64,000 nt of DNA. Origin: an uncultured Ilumatobacter sp. (GTDB lineage: Bacteria; Actinomycetota; Acidimicrobiia; Acidimicrobiales; Ilumatobacteraceae). Shown here in pieces: positions 8,869 through 18,649 of this stretch. Under the pieces are notes generated by a model, which saw nothing but the letters and a program-made list of their open reading frames with translations, was not told where the DNA came from and did not search any database. Every line of letters starts with the position of its first letter. Within the stretch, counting starts at the first letter, position 1. Location: the NCBI GenBank assembly GCA_905182555.1, contig CAJJBX010000006.1:1-64000 (forward strand), given 5' to 3'. The position numbers were made by a program, and so were the translations under genes.

Positions 8869-10269
8869 ATGACCGACCTACTTCCTTCCGCTGACGCTGC
8901 CGCCCCGGCACCTGCACCCCTCGGAACGGAGGTGCAGACCGGCAAATCTTCAACAAAATCCCGGCTCGTGATCGACACGTCCGTACTGATTGCGGACCCG
9001 ACCTGCGTCCTCGAATTCACCGAGGCCGACATCATCATTCCGCTCACTGTCGTCGAAGAACTCGATGGCCTCAAGAGCCGCAGCGACGATGTTGGCCGCT
9101 CGGCTCGCACCGCGCTCCGCACGCTTGAGGAACTCCGAGTTGCCCATGGCGGATCCCTTGCCAAACCGGTTCCGACGGGAGCACCCGGGGCGACTCTGCA
9201 AATCGAGATCAACAACATCCGTAAGCACCTGTTGATCGAGCACGGCCTCGATCCAGCGATCCCCGACAACCGGATCATCGGCGCAGCGATCGGCCAGTCC
9301 GACTTCGGTCCGACCACCATGGTGAGCAACGACGCAGCGCTGCGCATCAAGGCAGCCCACCTCGGCGTCTCGGCCGCCGAGCACACGCTTGCTCGACGCA
9401 GCAACGACCGGCCTGCAATCGGCTGGTCCACCATCGATGCAGCCCATGAGGCAATCGATGCCCTCTATACATCAGGAGGCATCGCTGTCGAGTCCGTGTT
9501 ACCAGGATTGAAGATCGCAGAGAACGAGTTCGCCGTCCTTCAGGCCGGATCCCAGTCAGCACTGGTCCGAGCGATCGGCGACGAAATGGTCCTCCTCCCC
9601 CGATCGGCACCCGAGTCGTGGGGGCTCCGACCGCGCAACAAGGAGCAGAGATTCGCGCTTGAGCTACTCCTCGACCCAGAAATTAAAGTCATTTCGCTCG
9701 ATGGGCGAGCGGGAACAGGCAAGACGCTGCTTGCAATCGCTGCAGGCCTTGAGCAGGTCGTCGAGCAACGTCGCTACGAGCGGCTCGCCGTGTACCGACC
9801 ACTCGTTCCCGTCGGGCGCGCTGACGTCGGCTTCCTACCCGGCGCCCTCAACGAAAAACTCGATCCCTGGATGGCTGCGATCCACGATGCCGTCGCCGCC
9901 CTGACCGATATGGGCAGTAGCCACGACGCTGGCAACCTCGTCGATGAACTCACCGAACGCGGACAACTATCGCTCGACTCGGTGACCTTCCTCCGGGGGC
10001 GATCGCTCCAGCGCCAGATCGTGCTGATCGACGAGGCACAGAATCTTGAACCAACCACGCTCCGAACAATCCTCACCCGAGTCGGCGAGGGCACCAAGGT
10101 GATCTTCACCGGTGACACGAGTCAGATCGATGCGCCCTACCTCGGCGAGTCCAACAATGCGCTCAGTGTTTTGGCCTCGGCCTTTAGCGGACAGCGCTGC
10201 TTCGGGCACATCACGCTGACTGCGTGCGAACGAAGTGCTGTGGCCAGCCTCGCCGCTGAACTGCTCTGA
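8869..10269 (+). CDS. PIN domain-PhoH family ATPase
   Basis: Two-domain protein: an N-terminal PIN nuclease fold (about residues 30-165; LVIDTSVLIADP, then VVEELDGLK and DNRIIGAA) joined to a C-terminal PhoH-type P-loop ATPase. Walker A is GRAGTGKT near residue 280 and Walker B is IVLIDEAQN near residue 384, followed by IFTGDTSQID. Such PIN-PhoH proteins are RNA-processing toxin-like or phosphate-regulated NTPases; the exact role is unsettled. I chose ATG 8869 because GAGGAG ends 5 bases before it; a GTG at 8863 is inside that site. The first 30 residues are Ala/Pro-rich and probably disordered. Confidence 0.9.
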   Translation: MTDLLPSADAAAPAPAPLGTEVQTGKSSTKSRLVIDTSVLIADPTCVLEFTEADIIIPLTVVEELDGLKSRSDDVGRSARTALRTLEELRVAHGGSLAKPVPTGAPGATLQIEINNIRKHLLIEHGLDPAIPDNRIIGAAIGQSDFGPTTMVSNDAALRIKAAHLGVSAAEHTLARRSNDRPAIGWSTIDAAHEAIDALYTSGGIAVESVLPGLKIAENEFAVLQAGSQSALVRAIGDEMVLLPRSAPESWGLRPRNKEQRFALELLLDPEIKVISLDGRAGTGKTLLAIAAGLEQVVEQRRYERLAVYRPLVPVGRADVGFLPGALNEKLDPWMAAIHDAVAALTDMGSSHDAGNLVDELTERGQLSLDSVTFLRGRSLQRQIVLIDEAQNLEPTTLRTILTRVGEGTKVIFTGDTSQIDAPYLGESNNALSVLASAFSGQRCFGHITLTACERSAVASLAAELL

Positions 10270-10451
10270 CGCCTGCCTGACTTACTGGCCTGGCGCACCC
10301 AGTCGGTCCGTCCACGCATTGAGACCGCCCACGCGCCCAGAGGGGTCTGCGCCCGGGCCAACACGTGTCCCAAAAAGAACTTTCATCCGTTTGTTGTGCA
10401 GCTTCGAATAATCACTGTTAATTCGCACTTTATGAGGAAAGGTTGGACGTT
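10270..10451 (+). promoter_or_regulatory. Upstream region of whiB
   Basis: A 182-bp gap that turns AT-rich over its last 70 bases. A possible promoter is TTGTTG near 10392 with TTAATT near 10418, followed by AGGAAAGG (10435-10442) as ribosome-binding site. The boxes are weak matches. The length of the leader fits a regulated whiB gene. Confidence 0.3.
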
Positions 10452-10763
10452 TTGCAACTCACTGACTTCAACACGGCGACCGTGCACTCAGGCGATTGGC
10501 GTGCTTTGGCCAACTGCCGTGGGAACACCAAACTTTTCTTCCCACCTCGGGCAGAACGCCCACAGGCCCGCGCCCGTCGGGAAGCTAAGGCCAATCGCTT
10601 GTGCACCGACTGCGTCGTCCATCTCACTTGCCAACAGTTCGCACGTGGCAACCACGAATACGGTTTCTGGGCCAGCGAGTCCGAAGAAGAACGACATCTG
10701 GCCGGCTACACCGTTGCCGCACCGATTGGCGTCCGGACACGCATCGCCCGCGAAGCCAACTGA
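10452..10763 (+). CDS. WhiB family iron-sulphur transcriptional regulator
   Basis: Small actinobacterial regulator with a [4Fe-4S] cluster. The four cluster cysteines are visible in NCRG, then LCTDC and LTC (C22, C51, C54 and C60 from this start). The family GxW turn appears as YGFWASES. A basic, Arg-rich loop (RPQARARREAKA) lies between the first and second cysteine. I chose TTG 10452, about 9 bases after AGGAAAGG; TTG 10443 directly abuts that site. WhiB-like proteins usually bind the primary sigma factor and respond to redox signals. Which WhiB subgroup this is cannot be decided by eye. Confidence 0.9.
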   Translation: MQLTDFNTATVHSGDWRALANCRGNTKLFFPPRAERPQARARREAKANRLCTDCVVHLTCQQFARGNHEYGFWASESEEERHLAGYTVAAPIGVRTRIAREAN

Positions 10764-10794
10764 GCCCACCGCACCGCAGTCGTTGTGACACACG

Positions 10795-11385
10795 ATGCCT
10801 AAGGTGGCAGCTGTGCCGCTCCCCCGCTTTGCTGTCGTCGACGTCGAGACCTCAGGTCTTTCCGATCGACGCCACCGGATCCTCCAGCTCGGCGCTGTGG
10901 TGATCGAGGCCGACGGAACAGTCATCGATCAGTGGTCAACCCTCGTCCGATTGCGGTGGCCTCTCCAGAGTGTCGGGCCGACACACATTCACGGACTCAC
11001 CCGCCCGATGCTTCGAGGCGCTCCACGGCTCTCGACAGCGCTTGACCAGCTGGCACCGCTGCTCGATGGAGCAATCTTCACGGCGCACAACGCCCAGTTT
11101 GACGCAGGCTTCATCGTCCGTGCAGCACACCGCCGCGGCGGCTTTGAGCTCGGCCCCCAGCTCTGCACGCTGCGCATGTCGCGCCAGCTCGACCCCGACC
11201 GTCAGATGTCGCACCGCCTCATCGATGTTGCCGAGCGCTACGGCGTCGACCTCACCGCTCCGCACGACGCTTTGGCTGACGCTGCGGCCACCGCCGCCGT
11301 CCTTCCTCACCTGCTCGCTGCTCACCGCATCGTCGAACCCGAACAACTCGCCCCGTTCTTCGTGGGCTCCAAGCGGCCTCAATAG
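10795..11385 (+). CDS. DEDDh 3'-5' exonuclease (DnaQ/epsilon-like)
   Basis: Exonuclease-fold protein of 196 residues. Exo I is VVDVETSGL (D16 and E18), Exo II is TAHNAQFDAGF, and Exo III is HDALADAAATAAVL with the catalytic His. QSVGPTHIHGLT is typical of the DnaQ/PolC-epsilon group. It could proofread for DNA polymerase III or act in RNA or DNA repair; nothing local decides between them. GTG 10813, with AAGGTG about 6 bases upstream, is a plausible alternative start. The 3' end overlaps the convergent pafC gene by 7 bases. Confidence 0.87.
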   Translation: MPKVAAVPLPRFAVVDVETSGLSDRRHRILQLGAVVIEADGTVIDQWSTLVRLRWPLQSVGPTHIHGLTRPMLRGAPRLSTALDQLAPLLDGAIFTAHNAQFDAGFIVRAAHRRGGFELGPQLCTLRMSRQLDPDRQMSHRLIDVAERYGVDLTAPHDALADAAATAAVLPHLLAAHRIVEPEQLAPFFVGSKRPQ

Positions 11386-12338
11386 CGGGTGAGCATCCGG
11401 GCGGCCAAATCTGCGGCCTGCTGTGCTGCGTCATTCGGCGAAAGCACCACCACGTCTGGGCCGAGCCGGATCAGCAGTCTCGCCAACCATCGTTCGTTGG
11501 CCACGGGGACATCGACTTCAATCCAACCCTTGGGTCGGTTCAGTCGGGTGACCTCACCGACCGGATACCGGTCGAGAATCCACTGCGCAGCCGGCGCTAA
11601 TCGAAGCGTGGCGTGCGGCAACTCAGCATCGGCGAAAAAGCCCGGCGGCCCGTCCACAGGATCAGTCGTTGGCACAACTCGCCCAGTAGGGGCAACGCTG
11701 TCGATCCGGTCGATCCGGAAGGTCCGTCGCTCATTCGACTTCGCGTCGTCAGCAACGACGTACCAGTTCCCCGCATCGACGAACACGTGACGCGGCACAA
11801 TGATCCGCTCGGCACGCTCGTCGCGAGCCGGCGAGTAATACAGCATCGTCAACTCAGCGGCCGCCGCGACCGCCTCGACTACTTCATCGGTCGCCTCTGG
11901 TCGCGACATGTCGATCGCTACGCCCGCAGTATCGTCGGAGCCAGCCGCCTCAACGCCGGCATCCGTCAGCGCTCCGGCCAGCTTGTCGAGCGCTCGGCCC
12001 AGCGGCCCCGATCGATCAGCACCCGGCAGCTCCATGGCAGCTCGCGCCGACGCAAGGAGTGAGAAACCCTCGGGCGCCGTCAGCCGAAGCGGCCGGGTAA
12101 AGAGTCGAGGGACACCGACGAAGACCAGACCGTCATCGACAAAAACGTCGATCATCTCATCGACGAAGGGCGGGAGGCCGCACATTGCCACCAACTCCAA
12201 GTCATGTTGGACCTGGTCGGCTGTCAGGTCGAAACGCTCAGCAACTTCAACGAGGGGGACCTCGCCCTGTTCCATGAGCCACGGGAGCATCACCAGGAGG
12301 CGGCGCAGCCGATCTTCTGCGTTGCGCGGCCCCTTCAT
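11379..12338 (-). CDS. pafC: WYL domain transcriptional regulator PafC
   Basis: Second member of a PafB-PafC pair. It has a short N-terminal winged helix (DRLRRLLVMLPWLMEQGEVPLVEVAERFDL) and a WYL domain, seen around MLYYSPARDERAERIIVPRHVF, GNWYVVADD and RRTFRIDRIDSV, followed by a C-terminal extension ending AADLAARMLTRY. In mycobacteria PafBC is a heterodimeric activator of the RecA-independent DNA damage response, with the WYL domain sensing single-stranded nucleic acid. The ATG overlaps the pafB stop by 4 bases. No proteasome gene is visible here. Confidence 0.85.
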   Translation of the reverse strand: MKGPRNAEDRLRRLLVMLPWLMEQGEVPLVEVAERFDLTADQVQHDLELVAMCGLPPFVDEMIDVFVDDGLVFVGVPRLFTRPLRLTAPEGFSLLASARAAMELPGADRSGPLGRALDKLAGALTDAGVEAAGSDDTAGVAIDMSRPEATDEVVEAVAAAAELTMLYYSPARDERAERIIVPRHVFVDAGNWYVVADDAKSNERRTFRIDRIDSVAPTGRVVPTTDPVDGPPGFFADAELPHATLRLAPAAQWILDRYPVGEVTRLNRPKGWIEVDVPVANERWLARLLIRLGPDVVVLSPNDAAQQAADLAARMLTRY

Positions 12339-13285
12339 GACGCGGCCTCGACGACGCCGGTGAGCCAGCCGATGATTTGATCACGGATCTCGGGTGGGGA
12401 CACGACGGCCGCGTGATCGAGCAAGCCGATCAACCAGGACCTAAAGGCATCGAGATGAGATGCGGGGACTTCCACGTTGATCGAGCCGTCGGCATGGCGT
12501 TCGATCACTCGCGCTGAACCGACCTCACGCTCAATCGCATTGGCTCGTGTCGCATCGATCCACACGATGGCAAGGACGCCGTCCCCCGGCGCGTGGCCGA
12601 TCTGCTTCGGGTCTGCTGGAAACGCATCACCCGGGTCGAATGAACCAGGCCGAGCAAAAGTGCCGGTGGGGCCGACCTCGATCGCATCGACACCGCCATC
12701 GAATCGGTCGACGCGGAACGTCCGCTTCTCATTGCGGTCGTGATCATGGCCGACGACATACCAGAAGCCACCGCGCAGCAGTAGTCCCCACGGGTCAAGT
12801 TCCCGGCGATCGCCGCGGTACACGAACACCAGCGTCGACCTATTAGCGACGGCAGATCTGATAACCGGAAGCTCGGGGCGTTGGGGCAGCACAGCCGACA
12901 CCGCAGCACCGTTGCCGGCAGATGCGCCACCGAGCTTCCACAGGGCGTCGCGTCCAGCTGAGGTGTCTGTGCGAACCGCAGCAACCGCGACTTGGAGTGC
13001 ACGGGTCTCGTCGGCATCAAGTTCGAGATCGGCGAGTTCGTACGCCGCTCGGTCGATCCGATACGTCGCATTGTCATCGAAGCGCTCAGACTCGATCGGA
13101 ACGCCGATTTCTCGCAGTGCTGCCTTGTCACGTTCGAAGGCGGCCCGTCGCGGTCGCTCCGCATCTGGATATTGACCAGCGAGCGCGCCAGTGATCTGAA
13201 CGAGCGTGAGTGGTCGTTCAGACTCCAGCAACAGCGCCAGCAGATTGGTGAGTCGTTCGACCCGGTCAACGCGGTTCGCTGCCAT
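12335..13285 (-). CDS. pafB: WYL domain transcriptional regulator PafB
   Basis: First member of the PafBC pair. The N-terminal HTH reads VERLTNLLALLLESERPLTLVQI and is followed by RRAAFERDKAALREIGVPIE, both standard for PafB. The WYL domain is at FVYRGDRRELDPWGLLLRGGFWYVVGHDHDRNEKRTFRVDR. Length is 316 residues. It starts 10 bases after the stop of the B12-binding gene, so it is probably in an operon with hbd and that gene, a mixed metabolic and regulatory cluster. Its product should activate DNA-damage genes together with PafC. Confidence 0.87.
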   Translation of the reverse strand: MAANRVDRVERLTNLLALLLESERPLTLVQITGALAGQYPDAERPRRAAFERDKAALREIGVPIESERFDDNATYRIDRAAYELADLELDADETRALQVAVAAVRTDTSAGRDALWKLGGASAGNGAAVSAVLPQRPELPVIRSAVANRSTLVFVYRGDRRELDPWGLLLRGGFWYVVGHDHDRNEKRTFRVDRFDGGVDAIEVGPTGTFARPGSFDPGDAFPADPKQIGHAPGDGVLAIVWIDATRANAIEREVGSARVIERHADGSINVEVPASHLDAFRSWLIGLLDHAAVVSPPEIRDQIIGWLTGVVEAAS

Positions 13286-13294
13286 CGAGAACCG

Positions 13295-13684
13295 TCAGTC
13301 TTCGATGGCCGAACGAATAGCCTCGACGACTTCCGCTGCGCTTGCGCCCGGGGTGAGAATCTTCGCAATACCGGCCCCTGCGAGTTCGTCGACGTCGTGG
13401 TCGGGAACAATCCCACCCACCACGACGGGGATATCGACGCCGCGCTCGCGCACCTTCTGGACGACCAACGGCGCCAGCGTCATGTGCGCCCCAGACAGCA
13501 TCGACAGACCAATCGCATCGACGTCTTCATCGACCGCAGCCGCAGCAACGGTGTCCGGAGTTTGGAAAAGGCCGGTGTAAATGACTTCGTAACCTGCGTC
13601 ACGCAAGATGCGCGCCACGACCTTGACACCGCGGTCGTGACCATCCAGGCCGACCTTTGCAACGAGAACCCGTTCGCCTGCCAT
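13295..13684 (-). CDS. Cobalamin B12-binding domain protein (methylmalonyl-CoA mutase small-subunit type)
   Basis: A stand-alone 129-residue B12-binding domain. The base-off/His-on cobalamin motif DGHDRG is at residues 14-19 and the second motif is [35 protein letters not shown] closes the fold. Such domains pair with a separate catalytic subunit in methylmalonyl-, ethylmalonyl- or isobutyryl-CoA mutases. No catalytic subunit lies in this window, so the partner is elsewhere. The gene starts 4 bases after the hydroxyacyl-CoA dehydrogenase stop, which fits acyl-CoA metabolism. Confidence 0.88.
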   Translation of the reverse strand: MAGERVLVAKVGLDGHDRGVKVVARILRDAGYEVIYTGLFQTPDTVAAAAVDEDVDAIGLSMLSGAHMTLAPLVVQKVRERGVDIPVVVGGIVPDHDVDELAGAGIAKILTPGASAAEVVEAIRSAIED

Positions 13685-13688
13685 CAGT

Positions 13689-14573
13689 TCACTTCGTTCC
13701 GTAATCGTAGAAACCGCGACCGGACTTCCGGCCGAGCAGCCCAGCTTCGACCATGCGCGACAGCATCGGCGGCGCGGCGTAGAGCGGCTCTTTGAACTCG
13801 TCGTACATGCTCACAGCGACGGCCAGCGTTGTGTCGAGACCAATCAAGTCGGCGAGGCTGAGTGGGCCCATCGGGTGGTTGCACCCCTCGACCATGCCGT
13901 GATCGATGTCAACGGCAGTGGCGAAGCCTGATTCCATCATGCGGATGGCCGACAGGATGTATGGGATCAGCAGTGCGTTGACAACAAAGCCCGCACGGTC
14001 TTTGCTCCGAATGACAATCTTGCCAAGCGTGTCTTCGGCGAAGTGGTTCGCAGCGTCGACGGTTGCTGAGTCGGTCATGAGGCTCGTGACGAGCTCGACC
14101 AGTTTGAGCACCGGCACCGGGTTGAAGAAGTGAATGCCGATGACACTTTCAGGACGCTCCGTGGCAATGCCAAGCTTCATGATCGGAATCGAGCTGGTGT
14201 TACTCGCGAGGATCGCGTCGTCAGCCTCAACCACTTGGTCGAGCGTCTTGAACACCCTGGTCTTCAGCGCCTCGTCCTCGATGACGGCCTCGATGACCAT
14301 CCGTCGGTCAGCCATATCGGCGAGATCGGTTGTGAAGGTGAGGCGTGCAATCGCAGCGTCGCGCTCGACTTCAGTCATGCGGTCGCGCGCAACGGCCCTA
14401 TCGAACGAGCTGATGAGGCGGTTGCGTCCGCGCTCGGCACCGGCGGCATCGATTTCGTGGACGACGGTGTCGAGGCCAGCCCGTACACAAACTTCGGCGA
14501 TGCCAGCGCCCATCTGGCCGCAGCCCACGACGCCCACACGTTGAATATTCGGTCGAGTCTCAATCATTGCCAT
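13689..14573 (-). CDS. 3-hydroxyacyl-CoA (3-hydroxybutyryl-CoA) dehydrogenase
   Basis: NAD(P)-dependent dehydrogenase of the Hbd/FadB family. The Rossmann motif is [17 protein letters not shown] near residue 15. The catalytic His sits in [18 protein letters not shown], and NTSSIPI precedes it. The C-terminal domain contains [21 protein letters not shown] and ends [17 protein letters not shown] 14573 or 14567 gives a normal ~294-residue protein; the longer open frame upstream is not homologous. It would oxidise 3-hydroxyacyl-CoA in fatty-acid or butyrate-type metabolism. First gene of a leftward operon with the B12 protein and pafBC. Confidence 0.93.
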   Translation of the reverse strand: MAMIETRPNIQRVGVVGCGQMGAGIAEVCVRAGLDTVVHEIDAAGAERGRNRLISSFDRAVARDRMTEVERDAAIARLTFTTDLADMADRRMVIEAVIEDEALKTRVFKTLDQVVEADDAILASNTSSIPIMKLGIATERPESVIGIHFFNPVPVLKLVELVTSLMTDSATVDAANHFAEDTLGKIVIRSKDRAGFVVNALLIPYILSAIRMMESGFATAVDIDHGMVEGCNHPMGPLSLADLIGLDTTLAVAVSMYDEFKEPLYAAPPMLSRMVEAGLLGRKSGRGFYDYGTK

Positions 14574-14680
14574 AACCGTAGCGACGACATGAACGAGGCC
14601 ACGGCCTGGACCCGATATCAGTGAGTCCCACCACCCGCAACAGTCACGGTTTGCCCGCCCGCATTCCGCTGCGTCGGGGT

Positions 14681-14764
14681 CAGATCCTCCGATGTCGAGA
14701 TGCCAAACACGAAGGTGCCTCTCGGCACCGAGGCGTCCTCGCATCCCGGAAATCGGAGGATCTG
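14681..14764. repeat. Complex inverted repeat upstream of hbd
   Basis: CAGATCCTCCGAT (14681-14693) is the exact reverse complement of 14752-14764. Inside it are a 6-bp hairpin GGTGCC/GGCACC (14714-14729) and CGAGG/CCTCG (14728-14740). The element could fold into one long branched hairpin. It lies between the aldehyde dehydrogenase stop and hbd, so it may terminate the former or be a REP-like element. Confidence 0.6.
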
Positions 14765-14771
14765 GACCGCC

Positions 14772-16190
14772 TCAGAGTTGGAGGGATTTGGTTTGCAGAA
14801 ATTCTTCGATGCCGTACGGGCCGTTTTCGCGACCGTAGCCGGACTGCTTGTAGCCGCCGAACGGTGCAGCGATGTTGAAGCTGCCGCCGTTGACGTCGAC
14901 GGCTCCGGTGCGCATCCGGCGGGCAACGGACATGGCCCGATCTTGGTCCCCAGACCAGACGCCGCCGCTCAGGCCATAGAGGCTGTCATTGGCAATGTGC
15001 ACAGCATCGTCGTCATCGTCGTACCCGATGATCGACAGCACCGGGCCGAAGATCTCTTCCTGCGCAATGGTCATGTCGTTCGTTACGTTTGCGAACACCG
15101 TCGGCTTAACGAAGTAACCGGTCTCGTGGCCTTCCGGCTTACCAAGGCCACCGGCGGCAACCACTGCGCCCTCGTCAATGCCCTTCTGGATGTACTCCTG
15201 CACGCGATCCCACTGGGCTTGGCTGATGAGCGGACCGAGGTGCATGCCCTCTTCGGTCGGGTCTCCGACCTGTGTGGCCGCAACGGCGGCGGCGGCGATT
15301 TCGACGGCCTCGTCGTAGCGGCTGTTCGGGACGAGCATGCGCGTGTGGGCAGTGCAGGTCTGCCCCGAGTTGAGGAAGCAGGCAAACACACCCTTCGGGA
15401 TCACCTTGGCGAAGTCGGCGTCGTCAAGGACGATGTTGGCCGACTTGCCGCCCAGCTCGAGCGCAACCCGCTTGATCGAAGCGGCTGCTGAAGCAGCAAC
15501 CTGCTTGCCGGCGCGCGACGAGCCGGTAAAGCTGACCATGTCGATGCCCGGGTGCTCTGAAATGGCAGCGCCGACTGTCGTGCCATTGCCGCTGACGAGA
15601 TTGAAGACACCCGCCGGAAGGCCGACTTCGTCCATGATTTCTGCAAGAATGAACGCGTTGAGCGGCGCAATCTCTGAAGGCTTGAGCACGATCGTGCAAC
15701 CGGCTGCGAGCGATCCGCCGACCTTGCAGATGATCTGGTGGAGCGGGTAATTCCATGGCGTGATGGCGCCGACCACGCCCACCGGCTCTTTGACGACAAG
15801 GCTGTTGCCGATCTTCTCTTCGAACTCGAAACTATCGAGCAACGTGGCGAACGTCGCCATGTTGCCTGCTGGAAGCCCGGCTTGGATCATCGTCGACCAG
15901 GTGATCGGCATGCCGACTTCACCGGCGATGGTCTCGGCAATCTCGGCCGAGCGAGCTTGCAGCGCTTCGTTCAGGCGCACGAGGTACTTCTGTCGCTCTT
16001 CGACCGGAGTCTGTGACCACGTGTCGAACGCGATCCGGGCAGCTGCGACCGCCCGGTCGACGTCGCTGGCAACACCGTCGGGGACCGAGCCCATGACCTG
16101 CTCGGTGGCGGCATTGATGACCTCGATATTGCCGGTCCCGTCGCTGGGGACCCAAGCACCGTCGATGTAAATGTTCTCAAAATTGCGCAT
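14772..16190 (-). CDS. NAD(P)-dependent aldehyde dehydrogenase
   Basis: ALDH-superfamily enzyme of 472 residues starting [18 protein letters not shown]. Catalytic Glu lies in [12 protein letters not shown] and catalytic Cys in [17 protein letters not shown]-binding marks include [10 protein letters not shown] and [11 protein letters not shown]. It ends [30 protein letters not shown], a complete C-terminus. It oxidises an aldehyde to a carboxylic acid; the substrate is not evident. One continuous frame runs from pgi into this gene, but the two are separate proteins: the link is a one-base insertion at the pgi 3' end, and a 70-bp palindrome lies between them. Confidence 0.92.
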   Translation of the reverse strand: MRNFENIYIDGAWVPSDGTGNIEVINAATEQVMGSVPDGVASDVDRAVAAARIAFDTWSQTPVEERQKYLVRLNEALQARSAEIAETIAGEVGMPITWSTMIQAGLPAGNMATFATLLDSFEFEEKIGNSLVVKEPVGVVGAITPWNYPLHQIICKVGGSLAAGCTIVLKPSEIAPLNAFILAEIMDEVGLPAGVFNLVSGNGTTVGAAISEHPGIDMVSFTGSSRAGKQVAASAAASIKRVALELGGKSANIVLDDADFAKVIPKGVFACFLNSGQTCTAHTRMLVPNSRYDEAVEIAAAAVAATQVGDPTEEGMHLGPLISQAQWDRVQEYIQKGIDEGAVVAAGGLGKPEGHETGYFVKPTVFANVTNDMTIAQEEIFGPVLSIIGYDDDDDAVHIANDSLYGLSGGVWSGDQDRAMSVARRMRTGAVDVNGGSFNIAAPFGGYKQSGYGRENGPYGIEEFLQTKSLQL

Positions 16191-16239
16191 AGCGACAGCC
16201 TTCCCGATTCGAGGGTCGACAAACGAAACGAGCTCCGAA

Positions 16240-16309
16240 TTACGTATGGGGTCAGGCCCCTTTCGCAACTCTGGCCAGAGTTGCGAAAGGGGCCTGACCC
16301 CATACGTAA
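16240..16309. repeat. 70-bp perfect palindrome between pgi and aldehyde dehydrogenase
   Basis: Two 35-base arms are exact reverse complements around the centre at 16274/16275 (CTGG|CCAG). The arm contains TATGGGGTCAGGCCCCTTT, itself with an internal GGGG/CCCC hairpin. It starts right after the true pgi stop codon. It may act as a strong terminator or a REP-like mobile palindrome; the GGGGTCAGGCCCC core resembles repeats found in many genomes. Confidence 0.9.
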
Positions 16310-17846
16310 CTATTGGTTGGCGCGGGTACCAGTTGATGAGTGCGTTGGTACTGCTGTCGTGAGCGCCAGGGATTGGCTGACCGGTCAGCTCGGGTGTGAT
16401 CTGGTTGGCGAGCTCCTTGCCGAGTTCGACACCCCACTGGTCGTAGCTGTTGACGCCCCAGATAGTGCCCTGAACATGCACCATGTGTTCATACAGCGCG
16501 ATGAGCTGACCGAGTACCGACGGGGTGAGTTGCTCCGCGAGAATCACCGTATTTGGGCGATCGCCTTCGAAGTTGCGCCATGGCTCGGCCTCGTTGCTCC
16601 GGCCGAATGCGAGCGCCTCAGACTGAGCTATCAGGTTCGCCATCAGCAGGTCGTGGTGTTCTTGATGATCGTGATGCGGTTGAGCGAACCCGATGAAGTC
16701 GACGGGAATAACGCGGGTGCCCTGATGGATCAATTGGTAGAACGCGTGCTGTCCGTTCGTCCCCGGCTCGCCCCAAACGATCGGCCCGGTGTTGTAGTCG
16801 ACGCGTTCGCCATCAATAGTCACCGACTTACCGTTGGACTCCATATCGAGCTGCTGGAGGTAGGCAGGGAAACGCGCCAACTCGTTGGCGTATGGCAGTA
16901 CAGCCTTGGTGTCAAAGCCAAGACCGTTGGCGTACCAGACGCCCAGAAGCGCCATCAGCACCGGTGCGTTCTCTGCGAGCGGAGCAGTGCGAAAGTGCTC
17001 GTCGATCGTGTGAAACCCTGCGAGGAAATCGCGGAACCGGTCCGGTCCAATGGCGAGCATCAGCGACAGCCCAATCGCCGAGTCGACCGAATAGCGACCA
17101 CCGACCCAGTCCCAGAAGCCGAACATGTTGTTCGCGGCATCGATCCCGAAGTCGGCGACGCGCTCGGCGTTGGTCGACACCGCCACAAAATGGTCGGCGA
17201 CAGCGTCTTCGCCAAGTGCATCGACCAGCCAGGTCCGAGCGGTCCGGGCATTGGTCAACGTTTCGATCGTCCCGAACGTCTTCGACGCAACAATGAACAG
17301 CGTCGATTCCGGTTCGGCGCCGGCAAGAACACCGACAATGTCGGCACCATCGATGTTCGAGACAAACGAGCAACGCAACCGTGGGTGGCGGAAAGCGCCA
17401 AGCGCCTGCTCTGCCATGGCCGGCCCCAGGTCCGAGCCACCAATACCAATGTTGACAATATGGGTGATCCGTTCGTCTGCTCGAATGCGCTCGGCAAAAG
17501 CTGACATCGAGTCGAGTACAGCGTGCACGTCGGGGACTACGTTCTGACCATCGATCATGAAGGTCGATCCGGCTGGCATGCGCAAAGCTGCATGACCCAC
17601 CGCTCGATCTTCGGCGACGTTGATGTGCTCACCGGCAAACATGGCATCTCGCCGAGTCTCGACATCACGGTCGCGCGCCAACTCGAGCAGAGCAGCGAGG
17701 ACGTCGTCGTTCAGCCGGTGCTTCGAGTAGTCCAGCCGAAGATCGCCCGCTTCGACCAGGTAGCGGGTCGCCCGACCGGGATCGATGTCAAACAGCTCCC
17801 GAAGGTGTGCAGGGCGAGCGAGCTGAGCGAGCGCATCCAGATTCAT
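16310..17846 (-). CDS. pgi: Glucose-6-phosphate isomerase (one-base insertion near 3' end)
   Basis: Interconverts glucose-6-phosphate and fructose-6-phosphate. Family signatures are clear: [34 protein letters not shown], and [13 protein letters not shown] near the end. ATG 17846 gives [18 protein letters not shown], about 511 residues. The last codons read [10 protein letters not shown] and run into the palindrome, but removing one G from the run at 16324-16326 gives NALINWYRANQ and a TAG stop at 16310-16312, the expected ending. I therefore treat the apparent Pgi-ALDH fusion as a consensus error. pgl lies just upstream in the same direction, so this is a sugar-phosphate operon. Confidence 0.93.
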
Positions 17847-17889
17847 GCCGCCAATGTAGAGGCCAGCCCCCCCGGGGCACTCGCGCTGC

Positions 17890-18585
17890 TCAGTCCGGCA
17901 GTTTCGCCGCGGCAGCGTGGTCGACAAACAGAGTGGTCCCCGATCGTCGAACGTGGCTGACGGGAATCGACCGATCGCGTTCGAGCCAACGGCGCACCAT
18001 GTCAGCCTTCGACTTTCCTGTGGTGAGAATGAGCCGACCGCGAGCGTGGTTCACTGGCCCAGGAGTCAAGGTCATTCGTCCTCGACCGTTGAAGTCGCCG
18101 ACCATCGCCACGGCACTCGTACCGCTGACGACTGGCGCATCAGCATGCGGAACAGGCGGCCACGAAGCCGTGTGGCCATCGTTGCCCAACCCGAGATGTA
18201 CGACGTCGAACCGATCGGGTAACGACTCGGCGTACCGCATTGCGGCCATCGCCAGGTCGTCGCCAGCGACCGGCATCAGCCGCAGCTCGGTCGGCATGAA
18301 CCAGAGTTGGCCAGCGTTGCGATCCTCGTGGCCGTCTGGGGCGACCCGCTCGTCGACCTGCCAGACGGTCAATCGTTCCCAATCGAGATCCTCGTGCACG
18401 AGCGCAGCCAACATCGATGGCGCAGTGGAGCCCCCGCTCACTGCGAGCGACGCACTGCCGCGGCGTCTGATGGCCCCACGGAGCCGAACGGCGAGCGATC
18501 GAGCCACGTCGCCGGTCGGGTCGTCGGAAACTCGAACCGACACGGACCCGTACTTCACTACTTGGACACGCTTGGCCACAGACAC
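17890..18585 (-). CDS. pgl: 6-phosphogluconolactonase
   Basis: Hydrolyses 6-phosphogluconolactone in the oxidative pentose phosphate pathway. Family motifs are [32 protein letters not shown] and [15 protein letters not shown]. Length is 231 residues, normal for DevB-type lactonases. It stops 43 bases before the pgi start on the same strand. A glucose-6-phosphate dehydrogenase gene is not in the window. The start is divergent from the RarD gene across a 64-bp gap. Confidence 0.93.
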   Translation of the reverse strand: MSVAKRVQVVKYGSVSVRVSDDPTGDVARSLAVRLRGAIRRRGSASLAVSGGSTAPSMLAALVHEDLDWERLTVWQVDERVAPDGHEDRNAGQLWFMPTELRLMPVAGDDLAMAAMRYAESLPDRFDVVHLGLGNDGHTASWPPVPHADAPVVSGTSAVAMVGDFNGRGRMTLTPGPVNHARGRLILTTGKSKADMVRRWLERDRSIPVSHVRRSGTTLFVDHAAAAKLPD

Positions 18586-18649
18586 AATCTAGTTCGCCTC
18601 CCACATTCTGTTGGCCTCGGCAGCTCGTTCGAGGCGTAAAGTACGCCCA

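Noticed and set aside
14772..17927. Natural Pgi-aldehyde dehydrogenase fusion of 1051 residues
   Set aside because: Deleting one G at 16324-16326 restores the family C-terminus and a stop codon, and a palindrome separates the two genes.
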